Of a stretch of DNA of 45,850 nucleotides, positions 21,471-29,182 are shown piece after piece. This DNA is from CAIXMG01 sp964628065. Its GTDB lineage: Bacteria; Patescibacteriota; Minisyncoccia; Phycocordibacterales; UBA1006. Location of the stretch: contig CAZVLM010000005.1 of NCBI GenBank assembly GCA_964628065.1, positions 1 to 45,850 on the forward strand. The letters are read 5' to 3'. The position numbers were made by a program, and so were the translations under genes. The notes beneath the pieces are model-generated. The model saw only the letters and a program-made list of their open reading frames with translations. It was not told the DNA's origin and ran no database searches. Each line of letters opens with the position of its first letter. Positions within the stretch are counted from its first letter, which is position 1.

Positions 21471-21725
21471 TTGGGAAACAATCAGCAATTATCAGAAACG
21501 CAAGAAAAAATTGATCACCCTGAGCCCTTATATAATAAGGAAACGAACAGGGAGTACTATTTAAGAATTGTTGAACTAAAAAGTAAGGGGTTTAATGTTA
21601 ACGTCCTTTCTGAAGCAGAGTTCCGGATATACTGCCGGGGAAATAGTGAATTAAGTAGCGAAGACAAGCTAAATGAAATTTGCAGGAAGCCGGTAACTCG
21701 CTCAAAAAAGTGTCAGCTATGCTGA
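21471..21725 (+). CDS. Small hypothetical protein with C-terminal CxxC
   Basis: An 84-residue polar protein, unknown family, ending in KKCQLC. The frame has no ATG or GTG; the only start is TTG at 21471, after an in-frame stop at 21450. A weak promoter (TTGACA at 21399-21404, a 17-nt spacer, TAACTT) lies inside the end of dus. A terminator hairpin directly at the stop codon supports a real unit, though a small RNA is an alternative. Confidence 0.5.
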   Translation: MGNNQQLSETQEKIDHPEPLYNKETNREYYLRIVELKSKGFNVNVLSEAEFRIYCRGNSELSSEDKLNEICRKPVTRSKKCQLC

Positions 21726-21732
21726 CCTTTTT
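21712..21732 (+). terminator. Intrinsic terminator
   Basis: GTCAGC, loop TAT, GCTGAC, then CTTTTT; it overlaps the stop codon of the 84-residue frame. Confidence 0.8.
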
Positions 21733-21761
21733 AATTTTCCTAAAAATGCTAAAATAACACC

Positions 21762-22793
21762 ATGTCACATATCTCACTCTATAGAAAATATCGACCGTCA
21801 AACTTTGACGAAGTCATGGGCCAGGAGTCTATTGTTAAATCGCTTCAGGCAGCATTGAAATCTGGAAGCGTATCGCATGCGTATTTGTTTGCGGGATCTC
21901 GTGGAACAGGAAAGACGACGATTGCTCGTATTTTTGCGCGTGAATTGGGAACGAGTCCTAATGATATTTATGAAATCGATGCGGCGTCGAATAATGGTGT
22001 GGATGAAATGCGAGAACTTACGAGCGGAATCAATACGCTTCCTTTTGATTCAAAGTATAAAGTGTACATTCTTGATGAAGTGCATATGCTTTCAAAGTCG
22101 TCGTTTAATGCATTACTTAAAACATTAGAAGAACCGCCTGCACATGTTATTTTTATTCTTGCGACAACAGAACTTCACAAAGTGCTTGATACGGTGAAGT
22201 CTCGATGCCAGGTGTTTGAGTTTAAGAAGCCAAGTATTTCAATACTCGTTCCATTTATTCAGGATATTGGAAAAAAGGAAGGATTTGAAATTAATGATGA
22301 GGCTGCAAAACTTATTGCTCAACGAGGGGACGGCGCGTATCGCGATACGCTTGGTATGGTAGAGCGGGTTACTCAATCGGTAAAAGGGAAAAAGGTTGAA
22401 GCATCAGATGTTGAGTCTGTAATGTCGATGCCTCATCATGAACTGGTAACAGAGTTTGTGAAAGCGTTAGTAAAAAATAACCTAGAAAGCTCTCTTGAAA
22501 TAATTCATAAAGTGCATGATGATGGTCACGCAATGGATCATTTTATTGAGAATGTTTTGCAAGCGCTTAGAATGGTTCTTCTGTACCGATTTGCTCCGCA
22601 ATTTGCAGAGACAGCGGGTGCAGATCTTTCAGAAGATTCGAAAAAGGAAATAAAGGGTTGGGCAGGGGAGAAGAATATTATTAATGCTCAATTATTGGTA
22701 GAATTTATCCAGCTTCTTGGAGAAGTGAAAAAATCGAGTATTCCGTATTTGCCGGTAGAATTGGCACTTATGCGCCTCTTAAGCACCCAGTAG
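21762..22793 (+). CDS. dnaX: DNA polymerase III subunit gamma/tau (short)
   Basis: A 343-residue clamp-loader ATPase. It has Walker A GSRGTGKTT (about 45-53), EIDAASNNGVDEMREL, Walker B YILDEVHMLS and sensor 1 ATTELHKV. Standard DnaX has a Cys4 zinc module between Walker A and the EIDAASN strand; here the sequence runs straight from ARELGTS to NDIYEIDAASN with no cysteines, so the module is deleted. It ends after the clamp-loader collar, so only a gamma-like form without tau extension is made. TAAAAT ends 6 nt before the ATG. Confidence 0.95.
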   Translation: MSHISLYRKYRPSNFDEVMGQESIVKSLQAALKSGSVSHAYLFAGSRGTGKTTIARIFARELGTSPNDIYEIDAASNNGVDEMRELTSGINTLPFDSKYKVYILDEVHMLSKSSFNALLKTLEEPPAHVIFILATTELHKVLDTVKSRCQVFEFKKPSISILVPFIQDIGKKEGFEINDEAAKLIAQRGDGAYRDTLGMVERVTQSVKGKKVEASDVESVMSMPHHELVTEFVKALVKNNLESSLEIIHKVHDDGHAMDHFIENVLQALRMVLLYRFAPQFAETAGADLSEDSKKEIKGWAGEKNIINAQLLVEFIQLLGEVKKSSIPYLPVELALMRLLSTQ

Positions 22794-22802
22794 GGTGCTT
22801 TT
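22781..22802 (+). terminator. dnaX terminator
   Basis: GCACCC, loop AGTA, GGGTGC, TTTT. Its T-run merges with the next gene's -35 box. Confidence 0.82.
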
Positions 22803-22829
22803 GACATGACTTAATAATTATGCTATTAT
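22801..22829 (+). promoter_or_regulatory. Sigma-70 promoter for the receiver/HAD-like gene
   Basis: TTGACA (22801-22806), a 17-nt spacer and TATTAT (22824-22829). A leader of about 35 nt holds CCTTAAA 8 nt before the ATG. Confidence 0.85.
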
Positions 22830-22871
22830 ATAAAGGATAAGATCTTTTTACAAAACCCTTAAATAATAGCT

Positions 22872-23807
22872 ATGGACTCAGTAAATCTTGTATCTGATAC
22901 TCTTAAATTTGAAATCGGTAGGTCAGATGATTTGGAAACACATGAAAGAACCAAATTTTTAACTGAACTTATTAACGGATTAGAAAACGCCGATATGTTT
23001 AAAGGTTTTACTATCATCTGTGCAGAAAATAATACAGATGGGCATTTTATGCAGAATTTTTACGGAGTACAAATTGCCTTAAGTATTCTGAGAGAAAACC
23101 CAAAAGCTAAAATAGTACTTTTTCATTACTCTCAACTTAACCTATTAATTAAACACGCACCTGCGATAGGTTTAGTAAATAAACATGAAAACGTCTATTT
23201 AATTCGCTATTGGGATATTAAAAAGCTGGGTGATATCTTTTCACAAATAAAGCCTGCTATTGAAACAGGTTACACAACTATTGATGAAACAAATAAGTAT
23301 CTCAGGCAGCTTTTCCATAACCTAAGTCACGTTTATGATTTGAGTCAAACTGAACTTCCAAAAAATAATCCCAGGTTTGATGTAATTATGGCAAACGCAC
23401 GGAGTTACTTTCCGGGACTTAAGGAGAAGACCGACGCCGAAATTGTAACCTTTTTAAAGGAAACAAAAGTAGAGCGGCCGTTGGTAAAGAAAGGCGAGTA
23501 CTTAGATGGCGTCTATTGCGACGCAGAAGGCACACTTCTGGTTGATGGTAAGCTGAACGATAAAGTAGTAAAGGCACTTGTATACTACTTCACCGAAGGC
23601 GAGAAAATAACCATTTGGACAGATGGAAATTTATCTGAAATTTTTACAAAGCTTAGGATGATGGGAGTAATGCATCTGATAGTAAGTAAACACGATTACG
23701 CCGGCGCAAAAGCCAAAATAGTAATTGACGACATGAAAGAATATGAATTCAGCGCCTTAACGAAAATTTCGGCGGAGAAATTTATACATGTTTCAGAGAT
23801 TGCTTAG
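22872..23807 (+). CDS. Hypothetical two-domain protein: receiver-like plus HAD-like
   Basis: A 311-residue protein. Residues about 40-130 have an alpha/beta pattern like a receiver or Rossmann domain (FTIICAENNTDG at the first strand, AKIVLFHYS, VYLIRYWD). Residues about 210-300 look like a HAD domain: YCDAEGTLL resembles the DxDGT motif I with its second aspartate changed to glutamate, ITIWTDGN stands where motif II would be, and KIVIDDMKE resembles motif IV. HAD enzymes move phosphate groups, but catalysis here is uncertain. It is monocistronic, with a consensus promoter, CTTAAA leader and two terminators after it. Confidence 0.65.
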   Translation: MDSVNLVSDTLKFEIGRSDDLETHERTKFLTELINGLENADMFKGFTIICAENNTDGHFMQNFYGVQIALSILRENPKAKIVLFHYSQLNLLIKHAPAIGLVNKHENVYLIRYWDIKKLGDIFSQIKPAIETGYTTIDETNKYLRQLFHNLSHVYDLSQTELPKNNPRFDVIMANARSYFPGLKEKTDAEIVTFLKETKVERPLVKKGEYLDGVYCDAEGTLLVDGKLNDKVVKALVYYFTEGEKITIWTDGNLSEIFTKLRMMGVMHLIVSKHDYAGAKAKIVIDDMKEYEFSALTKISAEKFIHVSEIA

Positions 23808-23832
23808 GCGAAACTACAACTTAAAAGATAAC

Positions 23833-23859
23833 AGCGGTCGGATTTTCCGGCTGCTTTTT
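23833..23859 (+). terminator. Intrinsic terminator
   Basis: AGCGGTCGG, loop ATTTT, CCGGCTGCT (two G-U pairs), then TTTTC. Confidence 0.8.
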
Positions 23860-23891
23860 CGTTGGGGTTAAAACCCATAAGATCTGACAAT

Positions 23892-23915
23892 AAAAGCGCC
23901 CTACGGGGCGTTTTT
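23892..23915 (+). terminator. Second terminator before tRNA-Gln
   Basis: A CGCCC/GGGCG stem with loop TACG and TTTTT after it. Confidence 0.75.
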
Positions 23916-23917
23916 GC

Positions 23918-24031
23918 TTGATTAAATAGTGTTTTTAGGCAATAATGCACGTACAAAAGCTACATATGTGGCTTTTCAGCAAGGGAAGGTGCGGCTTCTA
24001 GGGATGGTTCCCGCACTTACCTTGTTTTTAT
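23918..24031 (+). promoter_or_regulatory. Probable promoter and folded leader of tRNA-Gln
   Basis: TTGATT (23918-23923), a 17-nt spacer and AATAAT (23941-23946). The leader folds into a 9-bp hairpin (AAAAGCTAC/GTGGCTTTT, loop ATAT) and a longer one. The longer has outer CAAGG/CCTTG, then AGGTGCGG/CCGCACTT, and is followed by TTTTTA just before the tRNA. The leader therefore resembles that of tRNA-Ala in layout. No protein gene is seen in 23808-24031. Confidence 0.45.
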
Positions 24032-24102
24032 TACCGGATCGTCTAATGGTAGGACATCAGGTTTTGGTCCTGAGTATCTAGGTTCGAGTCCTAGTCCGGT
24101 AG
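24032..24102 (+). tRNA. tRNA-Gln (anticodon TTG)
   Basis: Cloverleaf with acceptor TACCGGA/TCCGGTA (a U1-A72 pair typical of tRNA-Gln), D-stem GTCT/GGAC, anticodon stem TCAGG/CCTGA with loop TTTTGGT (anticodon TTG), T-stem CTAGG/CCTAG, and discriminator G. CCA is not encoded. Confidence 0.96.
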
Positions 24103-24132
24103 CAATTAAAGGTTCGCTTAAAGATTTTAAAA

Positions 24133-25083
24133 ATGGAATTATTTGATTCTAAAATACCAATATTACCCATGGATACCAAACAGGAAGAGTATGATGTCGT
24201 GCTTAAAGAATTTAGCGGGCTTGATACTTCTTATGTTTTTAATGCTACTTGCATAGATAGGCGACAATACATACAAGAAGCATACGATAAATGTAAAGAT
24301 TATTTAGATGACGATTTTTGTTTACAAATCAGACTCCCTGGTAAATTTATAAGTAGACTTTGGGAGTTACAGCTATGTAGTGTATTTTTATTTTTTAATC
24401 TAAACTTAATTAAACCTCCATCAGGTAAAAATAAAATAAGTAGACCAGATTTTTGTATTATGGATTCTAATGGCGATAAAATATGGATAGAAGCAACTTG
24501 TCCCGATTTGGGTAATGTACCTAAAAAAGAAGAAATGGTTTCGGGTGTGATGTATACTCGAAATGGAAACATTCAAGATGATTTAGAGATTGTATCACCA
24601 AGAATCACTAGTCTTATAGCGTCAAAGTATTCCAAAAGAGAATCTTATAATGAATCATTGGATTTTAATTTAAACGATAAATTTATTATAGCGATTAATA
24701 CTCATCATATTAGTCATAGAGAGTCTAGAGAAATGCCTAAAGAGCTTGTGCTGTATGGAATAGGGTTGCAATGGATTAGTCAGGATGGTGAATCAGGTAG
24801 ACATTTCCACTGGACTATACCAAAGTATAATAAGGACGGGTCTTCTATTGATTTAGATGTTGCGTTATTTTTTAGAGAAAGATTTAACAATTTATCTGCT
24901 GTTATAACAACTAATAATTGGTTTCAATTTGGAGAAGGATTTGAAGGGTTAATGTCTAAGGATATAGTTACCTATTTTAATCATAATGCAAAAAATAAAA
25001 TTGATCCTCAAGAAATAAATTTTGGCCGGAAAAAACAAATGTTCTGCGAAGGAGAAAGTTGTGAACTTAAAGAGGTTGACTAG
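24133..25083 (+). CDS. Putative PD-(D/E)XK nuclease-like orphan, likely acquired
   Basis: A 316-residue protein. A possible nuclease core lies at about 75-125: RLWELQL gives an early glutamate, SRPDF the aspartate, and KIWIEATCPD the E-x-T strand, the order seen in PD-(D/E)XK restriction-like enzymes. The rest is not recognised. The gene is visibly more AT-rich than its neighbours and lies just after tRNA-Gln, which suggests horizontal gain. No methylase or other defence gene is next to it, so it may be a solitary defence or repair nuclease. GCTTAAA lies 10 nt before the ATG. Confidence 0.6.
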   Translation: MELFDSKIPILPMDTKQEEYDVVLKEFSGLDTSYVFNATCIDRRQYIQEAYDKCKDYLDDDFCLQIRLPGKFISRLWELQLCSVFLFFNLNLIKPPSGKNKISRPDFCIMDSNGDKIWIEATCPDLGNVPKKEEMVSGVMYTRNGNIQDDLEIVSPRITSLIASKYSKRESYNESLDFNLNDKFIIAINTHHISHRESREMPKELVLYGIGLQWISQDGESGRHFHWTIPKYNKDGSSIDLDVALFFRERFNNLSAVITTNNWFQFGEGFEGLMSKDIVTYFNHNAKNKIDPQEINFGRKKQMFCEGESCELKEVD

Positions 25084-25115
25084 TATTATTGAAATAAGCG
25101 AGTATTATTAATTGT

Positions 25116-25544
25116 ATGAATATAACGCAACTTACAACCCAAGAAGAATCAAATCTGGAATCATTCAAATCCCTCGTCTGGCCAACGGCTGATAAAGAGC
25201 ACTACGGCGATAACCAGCCTAAGTTCTTTAAAGATGAATTTACCTTGATCGCAAAAGAGAACGATCAGATCATTGGTTACATTACAATCACAATTGATTC
25301 GGGTGTAGCGCACTTAGAACCACTCATGATTCATCCAGAATTTCAAGGAAAAGGAATTGGTACAGAGCTTTTAAAAGCGGCGGAAGAAAAAGTTAAGAGT
25401 CTTGGTGGACATAAAATATGGCTTGAGACAGGATTAGACTGGAAAGCAAAAAATTTCTATGAAAAGAATGGATACAATGTACGGACAATATTACCAAACC
25501 ATACAGACAATAGAGATTTTGTATTAATGGATAAAATGATTTAA
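25116..25544 (+). CDS. GNAT-family N-acetyltransferase
   Basis: A 142-residue acetyl-CoA-dependent acetyltransferase. Motif A is LMIHPEFQGKGIGTELL (about 71-87), with the Q-x-x-G-x-G loop that binds the pyrophosphate of CoA. Then come the beta5 strand KIWLETG and NFYEKNGY near the C-terminus. The substrate cannot be told from sequence. The CYTH gene follows after 11 nt. Confidence 0.92.
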   Translation: MNITQLTTQEESNLESFKSLVWPTADKEHYGDNQPKFFKDEFTLIAKENDQIIGYITITIDSGVAHLEPLMIHPEFQGKGIGTELLKAAEEKVKSLGGHKIWLETGLDWKAKNFYEKNGYNVRTILPNHTDNRDFVLMDKMI

Positions 25545-25555
25545 TAAATTTACTT

Positions 25556-26128
25556 ATGACACCCACCATCGAAATTGAACACCGCGCATTAGTATCTGAA
25601 CAAGACTTTTTGAGACTGCGAGAATACTTGAATGCCAATGCGGAAAATTTGGGGAATGATAATAAGGACACTTTTTTCTATATTTGGCCTGATAAGGTTA
25701 TCAAAGTTGTTTCGAACATGGAAACAGGAAAGGCTAAAATGGCACTAAAGCCTGGACGTCTTCATAAACAGTCGCACTTCCATGAAAGTGAACTTACCAT
25801 CATGATACATGAGGTAGAGCAAGCTAAAACATTTTGCGAGGCGCTTGAGCCTGAGAAGATTATGAGAGCGTATCAGTTCAGAACTAACTACTTATTCAAA
25901 GGTGTAGAGCTGGCTCTCAAATATACCGAATCATTCGGCTTTCATATGGAGCTCGAAATAATGGTAGACGACTTACATAAAAAAGACGCTGCGGAACAGC
26001 AAATTCAAACCGTTGCACAGGAACTTGGCATTAAGCTCCTTACTGATGAAGATCTTAAAAAAGTAACGATTGAATTAGAAGGCGGTATGAATTACGGAAC
26101 GTATACTAACGAAAATTTTCCTTATTAA
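25556..26128 (+). CDS. CYTH-domain protein
   Basis: A 190-residue protein starting with the family's E-x-E pattern (TIEIEHRALVS, about 4-14). Further acidic and basic strands expected of the triphosphate tunnel follow (KAKMALKPGR, ESELTIMI, RTNYLFKG, FHMELEIMVDD). CYTH enzymes act on triphosphates such as thiamine triphosphate, inorganic triphosphate or ATP; which is unknown. The EIEHR start replaces the common ExExK lysine, so activity is uncertain. Confidence 0.75.
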   Translation: MTPTIEIEHRALVSEQDFLRLREYLNANAENLGNDNKDTFFYIWPDKVIKVVSNMETGKAKMALKPGRLHKQSHFHESELTIMIHEVEQAKTFCEALEPEKIMRAYQFRTNYLFKGVELALKYTESFGFHMELEIMVDDLHKKDAAEQQIQTVAQELGIKLLTDEDLKKVTIELEGGMNYGTYTNENFPY

Positions 26129-26146
26129 AATGATATAATAACAACC

Positions 26147-27223
26147 ATGAACAATTCACTTAAAAAGCCCACAACTATCATAATTATTATCTTAGCTTTG
26201 CTTGCCATTGCCGTAGCAGCGTTTGCAATATTCTATAAGCCAAGCAAATCTGGTGAAATGGCTCTTCCGGCTGATGCTACTCCTGTCGCTACACAAGATC
26301 CTGTTACAGAAACCGTATCTGGAAGCACTGAATTGAAAACGTACAATAATTTTGGTATTTCTATTCAATATCCATCTGATTGGAAAACTCCTTCAGAAAA
26401 CTTCGGACGCAATGTCTCGATTTCATTCGGCGACAAGTTAAGTATTTATATACAAGAAGACAGGGATGAGGCTGGTGTTAAAGTTGTGAACGAGACATTC
26501 GATCAAATGATTGCAAGAATGAAGACTACAAACGATCGCATTTACTCGGTGAACGACATATCTGCCAATGGAATAAAAGGAAAAGAAATAATATACAAAG
26601 ATAAAACAGGTCAGCCTTCGCCTTCACGGCAGGTCCTGTTTCCGTTCAGAGACAAATTTATCCTTTTGATGTATGCCGGCGAAGGAATTTCTGTAGACAA
26701 GTTTAGATCAATCGTTTCTACACTTAAATATAATAACGACACTCTTCCCAAAACAAACACTAGTACTGGAATGAAAATCTATCAGAATAACGGCGTTCGC
26801 TTTGAATATCCTGAACTTACTACGGAATATACACACTTAGGAATCAGTTTTACTATTGATTCGTTAGATAAGTCAAAGCTTGATACGAATGGATGTTATA
26901 CCGATTTGAATGCTGGAGACGGACCCGGTACACCAACCGTAACTACGATTAATGGAATCAAGTTCTGTTCAGTTATCGGCGGAGGCGCAGCAGCCGGATC
27001 GCAGTATAATACGTATGACTACATGACAATAAAAGACGAAAAGGCTTACGTCCTGCATTACCAGGTGCGTAGTCCGAATTGCGGAGTTTTTGGAAACGAT
27101 GTAAATAATTTATCTGCCGAAAATAAACAATACAGAGATTGCGTAGCAGAGAAAAACAAGTTCACACCGCTTGTAAATGATCCAATTAAACAAAGTATTT
27201 CAACATTTACTTTTACTAAATAA
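26147..27223 (+). CDS. Membrane-anchored protein with PsbP-like domains
   Basis: A 358-residue exported protein. An N-terminal membrane anchor (about 9-31) precedes a P/T/A-rich linker. A PsbP/DUF1795-like domain follows (YNNFGISIQYPSDWK, about 65-200, ending FRSIVSTLKY), then a second half opening in a similar way (YQNNGVRFEYPELTT) and holding four cysteines that may form disulfides. Function unknown; such proteins are common on CPR cell surfaces. TGATATAAT ends 7 nt before the ATG, so the message is probably leaderless. Confidence 0.75.
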   Translation: MNNSLKKPTTIIIIILALLAIAVAAFAIFYKPSKSGEMALPADATPVATQDPVTETVSGSTELKTYNNFGISIQYPSDWKTPSENFGRNVSISFGDKLSIYIQEDRDEAGVKVVNETFDQMIARMKTTNDRIYSVNDISANGIKGKEIIYKDKTGQPSPSRQVLFPFRDKFILLMYAGEGISVDKFRSIVSTLKYNNDTLPKTNTSTGMKIYQNNGVRFEYPELTTEYTHLGISFTIDSLDKSKLDTNGCYTDLNAGDGPGTPTVTTINGIKFCSVIGGGAAAGSQYNTYDYMTIKDEKAYVLHYQVRSPNCGVFGNDVNNLSAENKQYRDCVAEKNKFTPLVNDPIKQSISTFTFTK

Positions 27224-27232
27224 TGAGTCAAT

Positions 27233-27259
27233 AAAAATAACCTTTCACAGGTTATTTTT
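27233..27259. terminator. Bidirectional terminator
   Basis: AAAAATAACCT, loop TTCAC, AGGTTATTTTT, between converging genes. Confidence 0.9.
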
Positions 27260-27275
27260 ATTTGTGATCTAATCG

Positions 27276-27722
27276 TTATGATCTCCTCGGCATCGGATGT
27301 AAATGTGCTGCAATTCCAATACCAGCAGCAATAAGGACCAAGTTCTTGATGATGTACTGACCTTCTAGCGTTGGAACAAGGAATCCGCTCCATGTTTCCT
27401 GCGGAAGAAGGAACAGTGGCCCGAACGTCGTAATCATATGAATAAACAGAAGGGGAATCACGATTCGTTCTGCGCCTCTGATGAGGAAAAGAATTCCAAT
27501 CAAGCATTCAAATAATCCGAAAAGGATAAGGAAGCTATGGAAACTCATAAAGTGAATGGACGTTTCGAATAGTCGTTGTACTAGTCCGCTCGCAGGACTT
27601 AGTCCAATGACTTTCAGTAATCCAAACCAGAAGAATACAACAAACAGTCCAATCCTCGCCAGGGGAATACTGATGTTTCTAAAAAATTGAATAATAGATT
27701 GATCAATGGTGTGTAGTGACAT
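27276..27722 (-). CDS. DoxX/DUF417 (YkgB)-like membrane protein
   Basis: A 148-residue protein with four membrane spans (about 18-40, 58-80, 85-103, 122-140). It shows the family features of an early R-I-G and WFG-L-K stretch (FVVFFWFGLLKVIG), a mid F-G-L-F-E-C segment, and the late LEGQYIIKNLVLIAAG, as in DoxX and DUF417 proteins. The role is unknown; relatives are linked to redox stress. A TATACT box ends 6 nt before the ATG. Confidence 0.8.
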   Translation of the reverse strand: MSLHTIDQSIIQFFRNISIPLARIGLFVVFFWFGLLKVIGLSPASGLVQRLFETSIHFMSFHSFLILFGLFECLIGILFLIRGAERIVIPLLFIHMITTFGPLFLLPQETWSGFLVPTLEGQYIIKNLVLIAAGIGIAAHLHPMPRRS

Positions 27723-27814
27723 AAGGTAAGTATATAAGAAGCACTAATATTACTCAATACTATAAATCTTACTATACTACTTCACTTATTATATTATTTA
27801 GATATACTACCCAT

Positions 27815-29182
27815 ATGAATCTACAAAGAGTTGCCATTGAACTACCAAAAGACACAGAGAACCGCGTAGAATACATCGAACTAGAGCTGCAAAAGATTGG
27901 AATACCACTTCGTTGGTATATTGTTGATTCTGTTAAAAGTGATACAGGCTACCGAGTTGCCGTAGAAGTTGTTTTTGATAGTTCAGACACTTCTCAAAAA
28001 TCTTTACCTTCTTATTCGTCGGTTTCAGAAAAAAGTAATAGTAGTCCTGTGATTGTACATATTGTCCCTACGGGTATAGGCGCATCGGTAGGTGGATCCC
28101 TCGGAGATGCAATGCCCGTAAATCTTTTTTTATCAAAAATTGGGACTTTGGTAACCCATCCAAATTCATGTAATGGTGGTCCATTACTTCTCGCAGATCA
28201 AGGCAGTCTCCAGTACGTTGAAGGGTATACTTTGGATGAATGGATAAAAGGTAATCTTAGTTTACTACCAGTAAAAAATAATCAAAAAATAGGAGTGGTA
28301 CTAGATAGCGGAGCAGATACATGGACAATTGATCGAGCGGTAAATGCAATCAATGGATTTTATGCGCATACAGGTTCAAGTATTGTTGCCATACAAAAAA
28401 CAGCTGTACCAGTAAATCCAATAGTTCTCAAAACAACAGAAGGGGCATTTACTGGAAAAGTAGAAAACATAGAAACCATTTTCGAGGCCGTTGAAAAGCT
28501 TGTCGAGAAAGGGGCTAACAGAATTGCTCTTTTTACTCATGTAAAAGTAGAGAATAATGATTGGCTAGAATATTTTAAAGGTAATGTTCCAAATCCAGTA
28601 GGGGGAGTAGAGGCGCTTATGTCTCACTTAATTACAAAAAGGTTTGGAATAATGTCAGCGCACGGTCCTCTTGTTTCTCAAGAAGAAGAAGTATTTATAC
28701 AAAGTGTTGGTAGAGTTCTGCCGGAAGCAGCATTAGAAGCAGCTTCGCCTTTTTACCTTTGGTGTGTGTTGCGAGGACTTCAGGATTCTCCTGATATTTT
28801 TAACTATTCTGAATCAACAAACTTAATTTCTTCAAATGATGTGTCAGTAGTTATTTGCCCAGCTTCTTCACTAGGAGGAATTCCTATGCTAAAGGCAGAA
28901 GAGTTAGGTAAGCCAATATTGGCGGTAAAAAATAATAATACAGTATTAAATGTATCGGCTGGAATGCTTGGAATGGAGAATGTGATTGAAATAGAGTCGT
29001 TTGTACATGTTGCTGGACTTCTTGTAAAAGCAAAAGAAGCCGGTGACTTCTCTCTTAATAATTTACGAAATATTCTAGTCGAATATCCTGTATATGAAAT
29101 AGGAGAATTATTTCTTCAATCACAGGGGATTGTGCCAGAATCCGTAATGCGACCATCGATAACCATACCTTTCTATGAATAA
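27815..29182 (+). CDS. DUF3326 domain protein
   Basis: A 455-residue protein. Residues about 78-440 match the pattern of DUF3326, known from cyanobacteria and plants: IVPTGIGASVGGSLGDAMPV, then THPNSCNGGPLL, YVEGYTLDEW, GVVLDSGA, and late ICPASSLGGIPMLKA. The first 75 residues are an extra alpha/beta domain. No enzymatic role is established for the family as far as I know. The stop overlaps the start of the PLP decarboxylase gene by 8 nt, so the two are coupled and probably act on one small-molecule pathway. Confidence 0.8.
   Translation: MNLQRVAIELPKDTENRVEYIELELQKIGIPLRWYIVDSVKSDTGYRVAVEVVFDSSDTSQKSLPSYSSVSEKSNSSPVIVHIVPTGIGASVGGSLGDAMPVNLFLSKIGTLVTHPNSCNGGPLLLADQGSLQYVEGYTLDEWIKGNLSLLPVKNNQKIGVVLDSGADTWTIDRAVNAINGFYAHTGSSIVAIQKTAVPVNPIVLKTTEGAFTGKVENIETIFEAVEKLVEKGANRIALFTHVKVENNDWLEYFKGNVPNPVGGVEALMSHLITKRFGIMSAHGPLVSQEEEVFIQSVGRVLPEAALEAASPFYLWCVLRGLQDSPDIFNYSESTNLISSNDVSVVICPASSLGGIPMLKAEELGKPILAVKNNNTVLNVSAGMLGMENVIEIESFVHVAGLLVKAKEAGDFSLNNLRNILVEYPVYEIGELFLQSQGIVPESVMRPSITIPFYE

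Noticed and set aside
23995..24027. AGGGATGGTTCCCGC upstream of tRNA-Gln resembles the T-box core of T-box riboswitches.
   Set aside because: The core would sit on the wrong side of the terminator hairpin, there is no specifier stem or long stem I, and the next gene is a tRNA rather than a synthetase or amino-acid gene.
24090..25115. Possible integration (att) site: an AT-rich gene next to tRNA-Gln.
   Set aside because: No duplicate of the tRNA 3' end was found downstream, and no integrase gene is present.
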